Source: an uncultured Pirellulaceae bacterium
GTDB lineage: Bacteria; Planctomycetota; Planctomycetia; Pirellulales; Pirellulaceae
NCBI GenBank assembly: GCA_947258905.1
Contig: CAMYKF010000382.1
Span: forward strand, 2,255-17,507
Length of the DNA: 15,253 bases
Direction: 5' to 3'
Under the pieces are notes generated by a model, which saw only the letters and a program-made list of their open reading frames with translations, made no database searches and was not told the DNA's origin. The position numbers were made by a program, and so were the translations under genes. Positions 6,431 to 12,305 of the stretch are shown in pieces. Numbering within the stretch: the stretch's first letter is position 1; the number at the start of each line of letters is the position of its first letter.

Positions 6431-7582
6431 TTACCGGTGAGGCGAAAGTTGCAGAAACAGCGTGTCCCCGGCGGTCGTGGTCAGTTGCAGGATGTCGTTG
6501 TCGGGAACTCCGGCATTGGCCAGCGGCTGATCCGCCAGCGGGCCATCGACATCGATTACATGCAACATGTTGGGAGCCATAGGTTCCTGACACGTTTGGC
6601 AAACGGATTCATTCATGCTGACTTCCGGACGCGTCCGCATCACATCGTGACTGGTCTGGCACCGTCCACAATCCAGAGAAACCACCAGATCGCGGTCGAG
6701 CTGCAGGGATTCAATCGCCCCCGCATCATGACTTGCCAGGCTGGCAGCGACATCGGCCAGACTGTGTTGGTGATTCAGGGCCGATTCAATGATCGGTTCA
6801 TACGTTTCGTGGCTGAGGCAATCCTCGCGGTGCTGGTAACCGGATTTGTAGAACTGGTTAGCCGCTCCGTTAAACACCATGGCCGAGCCGTGATCGGTGG
6901 GAATACCGTGCAGCAGCTTGAGGGCTTCCTGCACCTGCAACCCGCCAATGATCGAAGCGATGGTGGGCGCCGTGGGGACCTTGCCTTGCAACAGGTCCTC
7001 GCGTTTGAGCAACGGGCAGCTGTAACGCAACTGGATCAACTGGTAATCCATTTCGGTCATGCCGCACTCGTAACAGGCGCCGTCGGGTGGCAAAAACACC
7101 TTGGCCACACCGTTGATCTCCTGAATGCCGCCATCGATCCATGGCGTGCAGACTTTCCAGCACATGCGGTTGACCCACAAGCGGGCTTCGCGATTGTCCA
7201 GGCAACCGATGACCAGATCCATACTCCGCACCAGCCCCAGCCCGATTTGGGTCAGTACATTGCCGTTGATCGACGTAATGGAAACATCGGGGTTCAGGTC
7301 ACGAACTGCATGGGCTGCCACATCTGCTTTGGGCTTGCCCCTGTCATCGGCGCGATACAACACGCTGCGCGACAGATTCGAATTCTCGATGACGTCAAAG
7401 TCGATCAGGGTGATGTGGCCGATGCCTACCAGCGCCAGATTCTTCAGCACCTCGTTGCCCAATGCGCCGGCACCGACCACCAGCACGCGGGACTCGCGCA
7501 GGCGATCCTGATCCCACCAGCCGATCAGTTTCAGCCGCGAGTACCGGTCGTCTTCGTCGATCGTGACACGAGATTCGTTCAT
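6431..7582 (-). CDS. ThiF/MoeB-type E1 activating enzyme
   Basis: A 383-residue E1-like enzyme expected to adenylate the C-terminal Gly of the ubiquitin-like protein with ATP and carry it as a thioester. Seen: Rossmann motif VVGAGALGNE (residues 35-44), IDFDVIENSNLSRS (60-73) with D61, N69 and R72, K85 in RGKPKADVAA, D129 in CLDN, and CYEC (170-173). YSCPLL puts C189 where ThiF/MoeB-family E1s keep the thioester Cys, ahead of ASIIGGLQVQEALKLLHG. Two more Cys pairs, C305-x2-C308 and C328-x2-C331, could bind zinc. Residues about 340-383 look like a ubiquitin-fold tail. The start is ATG at 7582; a TTG fifteen bases upstream is the alternative. It sits at the centre of the cluster between the two JAB genes. 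MoeB or ThiF function is unlikely given E2, JAB and RING neighbours and no moa or thi genes. Confidence 0.92.
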   Translation of the reverse strand: MNESRVTIDEDDRYSRLKLIGWWDQDRLRESRVLVVGAGALGNEVLKNLALVGIGHITLIDFDVIENSNLSRSVLYRADDRGKPKADVAAHAVRDLNPDVSITSINGNVLTQIGLGLVRSMDLVIGCLDNREARLWVNRMCWKVCTPWIDGGIQEINGVAKVFLPPDGACYECGMTEMDYQLIQLRYSCPLLKREDLLQGKVPTAPTIASIIGGLQVQEALKLLHGIPTDHGSAMVFNGAANQFYKSGYQHREDCLSHETYEPIIESALNHQHSLADVAASLASHDAGAIESLQLDRDLVVSLDCGRCQTSHDVMRTRPEVSMNESVCQTCQEPMAPNMLHVIDVDGPLADQPLANAGVPDNDILQLTTTAGDTLFLQLSPHR

Positions 7583-7659
7583 TACAGTCTTCTGCAACCG
7601 CTCAGGTCAGCTGATTTGGTTCGGGGTTTGTTCATGACATTCTCTGCGGCCGCTCCATG

Positions 7660-8217
7660 TCAACTTTGTGACTCGGGCACGACAAAAAATCCGGCATCGA
7701 CAATCTGGCCGTGTTGCCATTGAAAGAATCCCAGTTCACCCTGTCGCGGATCGACGACCAGAGCGACCTGCCATGGCTGACCAAAAAAATGACGATGAAT
7801 AAATTCGTCCTGCCGCGACAAAAAGATACCAAAACCGGGATGCGTGTGATGCCACCCCACGATTTGATGCTCGGGAAACCGGTTCTCGATTTGCCGATGC
7901 ACATGGGCCCAGCTGTCGTGTGTGAACGTCAGTGAATGGTGCTCGCTGTGCAGCGAAGTGGCCTGAATGTATTCGCTGATTTCCAAAAACGCGGTGTCGT
8001 GCTCAGGATCGCGGAACAGGCCCCCCAGCAAAAACCCGCCGACTTCCATGTCCGGATTGTCATCGGAGACCTGCAGCAGGCGATCCAGCACGTGCGCATG
8101 GATAAAGATCGGCGGCGCGCCGGGTGGAATGACGCCCATCCTCTGGCAGCGATGCCGCCCGGTGAGGCGTGGCAACGTACCGGCTGGCGCATCGTTGATC
8201 GCGGGTTGTTCGTTCAT
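7660..8217 (-). CDS. Soluble JAB/JAMM isopeptidase
   Basis: A 185-residue single-domain protein with a complete JAMM zinc site: E58 (MEVGGFLLGG), H124-T-H126-P, S134 and D137. The predicted activity is cleavage of the ubiquitin-like protein from its targets. It shares FTHDxWA, IVGWxHTHP, FLSxxDxFI and VALVxDP with the membrane JAB of the same cluster, so the two are paralogues. It has no membrane segment or signal peptide. The start used is ATG (MNEQPAIND); a GTG at 8235 preceded by ACAGG is equally possible and would add six residues. It lies 83 bases after the active E2 gene and 77 bases before the E1 gene, the loosest gaps in the cluster. Because the ubiquitin-like protein already ends in Gly, the enzyme is more likely a deconjugase than a maturation protease. 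Confidence 0.87.
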   Translation of the reverse strand: MNEQPAINDAPAGTLPRLTGRHRCQRMGVIPPGAPPIFIHAHVLDRLLQVSDDNPDMEVGGFLLGGLFRDPEHDTAFLEISEYIQATSLHSEHHSLTFTHDSWAHVHRQIENRFPEHQIVGWHHTHPGFGIFLSRQDEFIHRHFFGQPWQVALVVDPRQGELGFFQWQHGQIVDAGFFVVPESQS

Positions 8218-8300
8218 CACGTTCAATAAGGACACGACAGGACCTGTCCGTGGTTAGTGTGCGGGCCTCGACCTCCCGACAGCGCGATCCGGGGATCGCC

Positions 8301-8942
8301 CTAGTCCAAAAACGTAATGCCGTCGCTGGATTTGCGTGTTTCACGCACGACGTTTACGACGATGTCATCGGCGGCGGAGCGACTGGTGTCCACGACAACC
8401 GGAGGCGGTGCGGTCGGAGTGGTCTTGACCTCCGCCGTCACAATTTCGTCGGCCTGACCGGAGACACGATTTCGCAAAGGTCGATCGTCCAGGGGGAAAC
8501 GGAAATCGGTTTGCTCACGCGCCCACAGGGCCGCTTCACGATTGTAGGGGCTTTCCACGTCATAGTTCTGGTAGCGAATCATGTCCCACAACATGACGCA
8601 CAGCTCATCCAGTCTCAGACTGGGTACCCAGTTGGTTCCGTAGCCACCCAGGCAGACAATTCCGCTGGATGAAATGTTGGGATGAAATACCGGTGTCTGC
8701 CAGGAGATGCCGGGAATCAGACGCGGATAGGCGGCACCCAGGTCGACCACGATCTCATGGTTGTCGCGCAGAGCCACGGTGTTGCGTTTGGTCTTCCAGG
8801 TCCCCGGACCCTTAAAGAAAAAGCGGTAGACCTCGGGAAGTTTCCCGATGCTCTCAAAATGAAAAATCGTACTCTCGGCGCTGAGTTGCTGAATTCCGCG
8901 AAAGTCTGCTTCGAGACGACGGATACGAGGTGATTTTCTCAT
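8301..8942 (-). CDS. E2-like conjugating enzyme (UBC fold, catalytic Cys present)
   Basis: A 213-residue protein with the E2 core in order: AYPRLIPGISW (residues 71-81), FHPNISSSGIVCLGG (86-100), NWVPSLRLDELCVMLWDMI (104-122). H87-P88-N89 is the HPN motif, whose Asn supports the oxyanion in eukaryotic E2s. C97 (codon at 8652-8654) is the thioester nucleophile. It should accept the ubiquitin-like protein from the E1 and pass it to a Lys, perhaps with the RING protein. A C-terminal extension (about 130-213) is Pro/Thr/Val-rich near 173-186 and ends GITFLD; parts match the Cys-less E2 paralogue. The ATG overlaps the stop of the ubiquitin-like gene as TAATG, so translation is probably coupled. 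Confidence 0.9.
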   Translation of the reverse strand: MRKSPRIRRLEADFRGIQQLSAESTIFHFESIGKLPEVYRFFFKGPGTWKTKRNTVALRDNHEIVVDLGAAYPRLIPGISWQTPVFHPNISSSGIVCLGGYGTNWVPSLRLDELCVMLWDMIRYQNYDVESPYNREAALWAREQTDFRFPLDDRPLRNRVSGQADEIVTAEVKTTPTAPPPVVVDTSRSAADDIVVNVVRETRKSSDGITFLD

Positions 8943-9229
8943 TAGCCAGCGACAATTTCCGGATACACAATGAGGTGGTCGCCATCCTCGACCATGGCCT
9001 CGACCAGAGTCTGGTCTTCGCGCAAACGCTTGCCGCCTTCCTTGTGGTCCAGGCTATAGCTCATGGGCTGGCCGTCGGGGCCGACCACGGGCAGGTTCAT
9101 TTTGGTGATGATATTGGGCAGGATGCGCTTGACGGTAACAGTATCCGCGACCACCGCTTCCACCGACTTGGCCCCAGTTTGATCGAGGAACGTGACCTGC
9201 GTTCCCTGTTTTTCCGACGTCGCGCTCAT
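8942..9229 (-). CDS. Ubiquitin-like (YukD/EsaB-type beta-grasp) protein ending in Ala-Gly
   Basis: A 95-residue protein, close to ubiquitin in size. The pattern of a first strand QVTFLD (residues 11-16), a helix VTVKRILPNIITKM (31-44), and LREDQTLVEAMVEDGDHLIVYP (from 69) matches the beta-grasp layout and the YukD/EsaB group, with its closing TLxEAxVxDGDxL signature. It ends EIVAG, so Gly95 is exposed without proteolysis; ubiquitin ends GG. It is the first gene of the cluster and the expected modifier conjugated by the E1, E2 and RING proteins that follow. The start at 9229 has GGAG eight bases upstream; an in-frame start at 9373 would add 48 residues without family similarity. Six Lys residues are available for chains, but nothing shows that chains form. 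Confidence 0.85.
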   Translation of the reverse strand: MSATSEKQGTQVTFLDQTGAKSVEAVVADTVTVKRILPNIITKMNLPVVGPDGQPMSYSLDHKEGGKRLREDQTLVEAMVEDGDHLIVYPEIVAG

Positions 9230-9237
9230 ATGCACCA

Positions 9238-9241
9238 CTCC
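9238..9241 (-). promoter_or_regulatory. Ribosome binding site of the ubiquitin-like gene
   Basis: The minus strand reads GGAG followed by eight bases and then ATG. It is one of the best Shine-Dalgarno matches in the cluster, fits a first gene that must be made in excess, and fixes the start at 9229. Confidence 0.6.
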
Positions 9242-9308
9242 AGTATCATTAGCTTCACAAATCCGGTGTTTCCCGTTATTCGACGGGGTTTGCCGAATCT
9301 TTGCCTCA

Positions 9309-9336
9309 ATCTTAGCGAAAACCCCCAGGCTGGCAA
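9309..9336 (-). promoter_or_regulatory. Candidate sigma-70-type promoter of the ubiquitin-like cluster
   Basis: On the minus strand a TTGCCA box (five of six to TTGACA) is followed after 16 bases by TAAGAT (four of six to TATAAT). The predicted transcript would start near 9302, about 70 bases before the ATG at 9229. This is a match by eye only, and planctomycete promoters are poorly defined. Confidence 0.35.
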
Positions 9337-9654
9337 TTATTTTGCCGGGCAAACGTAAATAGCTGGCAATCAACGGCCTGGCTGCCGATCAACCGCAGAG
9401 CGGTTCCCCTACGCAGCGACCTGCCATGCGGGATTCTACGTGATTTGATGTAGCTCCGTTCATCCGGCGTCATGTCATCCAGGCAGGGACCGGTGACTGC
9501 GACGCGCATGATGTGCGGCTTCGTCACACCCGTGACATCGGTTAGTTATCGGCGGTTCGCGCCGGTCGCGTGTTTCTGCACGGCTGCAGCCAAAAAGCGA
9601 GATTTAGCCAACTAATTTTTTGGAATCAGGGCCGTGGCGTATGAATCAATCACT

Positions 9655-9671
9655 CTGGCACGCCAGGTGCT
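9655..9671 (+). promoter_or_regulatory. Candidate sigma-54 (-24/-12) promoter
   Basis: CTGGCACGCCAGGTGCT matches the consensus YTGGCACGrNNNTTGCW at all but two defined positions. The GG and GC cores are spaced exactly 12 apart. It lies 59 bases before the ATG of the secreted protein, giving a predicted start near 9682. The first 12 bases are also nearly palindromic, which may explain part of the match. I did not identify an activator site. Confidence 0.35.
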
Positions 9672-9729
9672 GCTAAAGCTTTCGTCCATGGCTACGTCCC
9701 AATTACCCCCCAACCCAAAGGATTCCAAC

Positions 9730-10287
9730 ATGTTCCGCAAATCCATGCTGGTCGTGATTCCATTATGCCTGACCCTTGCCATATTCTGCAGTCAAGCCAG
9801 CGCACAGTACGTCGTTCCAGGTCCGCAGGGTCCGGTTGTCCAGCCAGGACCGGTTTACAATCCACCGGTCGTCTATCAGCAGTACCCGCAGGGCATGGTC
9901 ACGTATCCAGGCAACACGTATCCAGGCAACACGTATACGACCTATTACCCGCCGTACTACCGCCCGTCGGTTCCCGTCGCTGGAACGCCGAGCACGATTA
10001 CGACGTACAATCCGCAAACCGGTGGCTGGAATACGGCCAGTTCCCAGTGGAACAACACCTACTGGGATCCCGGTCGCAATGCGAGTCAATACAACAACCG
10101 GCGCTGGGTGCAGCGCCCCGTGTACAACACGATGGGCCAGATTACCGGTTACCAGGAAGGCTGGGTCTGGAACAACGCGTGGACCGGCCAGGAACACGGC
10201 AACGTCCAGACTTACACGCCCAACGCGACCGGCGGTGTCAACCAGGGCCAGATCCTGTACTCTCGTGACGATGGTGGAGGCAACTAG
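9730..10287 (+). CDS. Secreted Tyr/Pro/Asn-rich protein of unknown function
   Basis: A 185-residue protein with a clear signal peptide: a basic start MFRKS, a hydrophobic core VVIPLCLTLAIFC and an ASA-Q cleavage site after about residue 29. The mature part is low in charge and rich in Tyr, Pro, Asn, Thr and Gln, with Pro/Gly-rich stretches (VVPGPQGPVVQPGPVY) and a tandem TYPGN pair encoded by two copies of a 15-base unit at 9901-9930. The second half has several Trp-containing segments (GGWNTASSQWNNTYW, RRWVQRP, EGWVWNNAW). It looks like an exported structural or envelope protein; I do not recognise a family. The start has AAAGGA seven bases upstream. A strong terminator follows, so it appears to be monocistronic. 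Confidence 0.85.
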   Translation: MFRKSMLVVIPLCLTLAIFCSQASAQYVVPGPQGPVVQPGPVYNPPVVYQQYPQGMVTYPGNTYPGNTYTTYYPPYYRPSVPVAGTPSTITTYNPQTGGWNTASSQWNNTYWDPGRNASQYNNRRWVQRPVYNTMGQITGYQEGWVWNNAWTGQEHGNVQTYTPNATGGVNQGQILYSRDDGGGN

Positions 10288-10342
10288 TCGTCACGACATG
10301 ATCGCGCGGTCGGCCAGCAATGGTTGAACGAGAGTATTCATT

Positions 10343-10375
10343 AATCCCGCAGTCTGATTGGCTGCGGGATTTTTT
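10343..10375 (+). terminator. Rho-independent terminator after the secreted-protein gene
   Basis: A perfect 10-bp stem (AATCCCGCAG / CTGCGGGATT) with a nine-base loop runs directly into a T-tract, 55 bases after the stop codon at 10287. It is the clearest intrinsic terminator in the window. Confidence 0.88.
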
Positions 10376-10462
10376 CATGCTGTACATCCTGTCGAAATCA
10401 GGGCATCGGCGCTCCGATCCACGTGTGGAGTTATTTAGAGGGCATTTCAAAACCGGGTTTGG

Positions 10463-10546
10463 AAAGTTCGTAGTCCCGCCTTGAAAGTCCGTAGTCCCGG
10501 CTTCAGGCGGAATTTGTCACGATTCCGGCTAAAGTCGGCTAAAGTC
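10463..10546. repeat. Intergenic tandem repeats (2 x 21 bp and 2 x 10 bp)
   Basis: Two adjacent 21-bp units at 10463-10483 and 10484-10504 both contain CGTAGTCCCG and differ at three positions. Downstream, GGCTAAAGTC is repeated at 10527-10536 and 10537-10546. CCGCCT (10476-10481) can pair with AGGCGG (10505-10510). The function is unknown; these look like fragments of a genome-wide intergenic repeat family. Confidence 0.65.
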
Positions 10547-10575
10547 GGTACTGCATACAGGGTCTTGAAAGGCTT

Positions 10576-11256
10576 CTAGTCGATTTCTCTGGCCAGCAAA
10601 CCGTAAAACACGACGTCCTCGAACTGGCCCCATTTCTTGATGTGGCCACGCAACTGGCCTTCGCGTCGCATGCCGATTTTTTCCAGTACGCGGCCGGAGG
10701 CGGGATTACGGGTCATGTGATGGGCATGGATCTTGTGCAGTCCGAAATGGGCAAAGCCAAAACGGATCATCGCCCGGGCCGCTTCGGTGCAATAGCCGCG
10801 GCCCCAGTTCGGCTGGCCAATCCAGTAACCCAGCTCGGCGTTTTCGTCGATCGAATTCAGTTCCAGTCCGATGGCCCCCAGCGGCAAGTCACCGTCCGAT
10901 TTCTCGCAAATGGCAAACACGGCGGCTTTGCCCTGATTCCAGAACTCGTCGTGTTGCGAGATCCACTTTTCCGCACCACCAGCGGGATACGGATGATCAA
11001 TCGAGCGAGTGCAGGCGGCGATTTCCCGGCACTGTAACAGTTCCTGAATCACCGGGGCGTCTGCCATGCGAAACGGTCTGAGCAACAGTCGCGTGGTCTC
11101 CAGTTGGGGCTGGCTGACGGGCTCGTCGCGCGATTCGGGCTCGTCGCGTGATTCCGGGGAGTAGGATTCCGGGGAGTAGGATTCCGGGGAGTAGGATTCC
11201 GGGGAGTAGGATTCCGGGGAATTGGATTCCGGGTGATCGAGATGGTGGTCGCTCAT
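10576..11256 (-). CDS. GNAT-family (RimJ/RimL-like) N-acetyltransferase with repetitive N-terminus
   Basis: A 226-residue protein. From LETTRLLLRPF (about residue 53) onward it is a typical RimJ/RimL-type GNAT: ELGYWIGQPNWGRGYCTEAA carries the acetyl-CoA pyrophosphate loop (QPNWGRGYCTEA), and NPASGRVLEKIGM is the usual closing motif. The family moves acetyl from acetyl-CoA to an N-terminal or side-chain amine. The target here cannot be read from sequence. The first 50 residues are unlike other members: five YSPES-type pentapeptides and two ESRDEP hexapeptides, acidic and probably disordered, encoded by a minisatellite. No strong Shine-Dalgarno precedes the ATG at 11256. The gene is divergent from the unknown gene at 11506 and has no functional link to its neighbours that I can see. 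Confidence 0.9.
   Translation of the reverse strand: MSDHHLDHPESNSPESYSPESYSPESYSPESYSPESRDEPESRDEPVSQPQLETTRLLLRPFRMADAPVIQELLQCREIAACTRSIDHPYPAGGAEKWISQHDEFWNQGKAAVFAICEKSDGDLPLGAIGLELNSIDENAELGYWIGQPNWGRGYCTEAARAMIRFGFAHFGLHKIHAHHMTRNPASGRVLEKIGMRREGQLRGHIKKWGQFEDVVFYGLLAREID
11121..11235 (-). repeat. In-frame minisatellite (15-bp and 18-bp units) in the acetyltransferase gene
   Basis: Four perfect 15-bp units run from 11161 to 11220, flanked by partial units at 11148-11160 and 11221-11235. An 18-bp unit is repeated at 11121-11138 and 11139-11156. Both lengths are multiples of three, so gain or loss of units changes the protein length without a frameshift. Confidence 0.9.
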
Positions 11257-11505
11257 AAATCGTGCCGGTCGGGAACTGCAGAATGGTCGCGGGCGGTGGT
11301 CAGATACCAGTTATACCGAAAGGTTCGGTTGTGCGGGTGCAGAACGGGCCGCTCTGCCCGGGATGTCGGCGTGGCCGGCAATCTCGATTCGTGGCGTTGA
11401 AATTTGTGACCTAGGGTTGTGCAGACCACGTCGCCGACGATCCCCGGGGTCATTCGGCTGACCGTGTTAGACCTAACCCGGTGACGTCAACGCCACGAGA
11501 GACCA

Positions 11506-12240
11506 ATGGGATTTTTGCAGCAATTTTTCCAGAACGTGTTCCAGCAATCGCCTGCGTTTCAACATTCACCGCTGTCTGACAATTTGCGACAGCTCCAGTC
11601 GCAGCAGTTTCACGCGCATCTGGGTATTGATACCTACGGCGATTTCCGCCTGACCGATGCCGTGCGACCGGGCATGAATGCCAAAGTCCCGCCGACGCAG
11701 GGCTATCGTCACGAAGTTTACCAGGACGAGGAGTCCGGTTCGAGCGTGCCGGTGATCATGGCGGCTGCCAGCCGCGACGTACTGTTCCCGTTGTTTATGC
11801 AGCTGGTACAGCGACTGGGCGAAACGGTCGACGTGGTACTGGAATCCAGTCACAACCATGAAGCCAACGGTCATGTCGATTACTATCGCGAGCAAATTGA
11901 CACGCCAGTGCTGATCAGCACCCTGTGGGATTACGAGGATCTCTTGATCAACGATGGCTGCACCGGCATCGCCGTGTTGAATCCGAATACGCCGCAAGAG
12001 ATCCAGTTCGACGAGCACAAGCTGCTGATCATGTACGGCAGTCCGCTGGAGCCGTTTGAATTCCTGCTGGAGAACAACGGTGTCTTCTGCAACGAGGAGA
12101 TGGGCTTTATCACGGAAGCCGATCACGTGCATACATCCAGTGAGGATTATCGCGATCAGTTCGAGCAATTGCGGACGCAACTGGGAATCGATGCCGATTT
12201 TGGTTCGGCCAACCAACCGCCGGGGGAACTGAACTTCTAG
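11506..12240 (+). CDS. Conserved-looking hypothetical protein, 244 residues
   Basis: I do not recognise a family. The protein has no signal peptide or membrane segment and is acidic and soluble-looking. It begins with a Gln/Phe-rich stretch (MGFLQQFFQNVFQQ). Next comes a globular-looking region with the hydrophobic segments SVPVIMAAASRDVLFPLFM and DVVLES, then a His-containing patch SSHNHEANGHVDYY. After that are DTPVLISTLWDYEDLLINDG, IAVLNPNTPQEIQFDEHKLL and a second half ending GELNF. The codon choice and long open frame agree with neighbouring genes, so it is very likely real. The start is supported by GAGAGA four bases upstream. It is divergent from the acetyltransferase and convergent with the esterase, so context does not suggest a function. 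Confidence 0.75.
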   Translation: MGFLQQFFQNVFQQSPAFQHSPLSDNLRQLQSQQFHAHLGIDTYGDFRLTDAVRPGMNAKVPPTQGYRHEVYQDEESGSSVPVIMAAASRDVLFPLFMQLVQRLGETVDVVLESSHNHEANGHVDYYREQIDTPVLISTLWDYEDLLINDGCTGIAVLNPNTPQEIQFDEHKLLIMYGSPLEPFEFLLENNGVFCNEEMGFITEADHVHTSSEDYRDQFEQLRTQLGIDADFGSANQPPGELNF

Positions 12241-12305
12241 GCCGATTTGCCGGCCGGATGAATCCCGAGTTGCCATCCGACGGGAATTACATCAATCTCG
12301 TAATT

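Larger units (their letters stand above)
9230..9729. other. 500-bp divergent intergenic region
   Basis: This stretch separates the ubiquitin-like cluster (leftward) from the secreted-protein gene (rightward) and must hold both promoters. Candidate elements are the sigma-70-like pair at 9309-9336 and the sigma-54-like element at 9655-9671. Short open frames here lack family similarity and ribosome sites. I see no strong hairpin, operator-like direct repeat or RNA gene between 9340 and 9650. Confidence 0.6.

Noticed and set aside
6420..6602. 61-residue N-terminal extension of the membrane JAB protein
   Set aside because: It lies inside the E1 coding region, is rich in Arg/Pro/Ser as expected from a shifted frame, and has no JAB similarity.
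6431..7582. Reading the E1 as MoeB or ThiF of molybdopterin or thiamine synthesis
   Set aside because: No moa, moe or thi genes are near, and the E2, JAB and RING neighbours point to protein conjugation.
6437..7723. Long plus-strand open frame of 428 codons opposite the E1 gene
   Set aside because: It is antisense to the strongly supported E1 and has no recognisable motif; it reflects the codon bias of the real gene.
3592..9229. Calling the cluster a known CBASS or Bil antiphage system
   Set aside because: There is no cGAS-like nucleotidyltransferase or effector, and the gene set is larger, with RING, two E2s and two JABs. A defence role is neither shown nor excluded.
9230..9373. 48-residue N-terminal extension of the ubiquitin-like protein
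   Set aside because: The in-frame extension shows no similarity and lacks a ribosome site, while GGAG is well placed before the ATG at 9229.
9312..9527. 71-codon minus-strand open frame upstream of the ubiquitin-like gene
   Set aside because: It has no ribosome site and no family similarity, and it covers the likely promoter of the cluster.
10463..10546. CRISPR array
   Set aside because: There are only two adjacent 21-bp units without spacers and no cas genes in the window.
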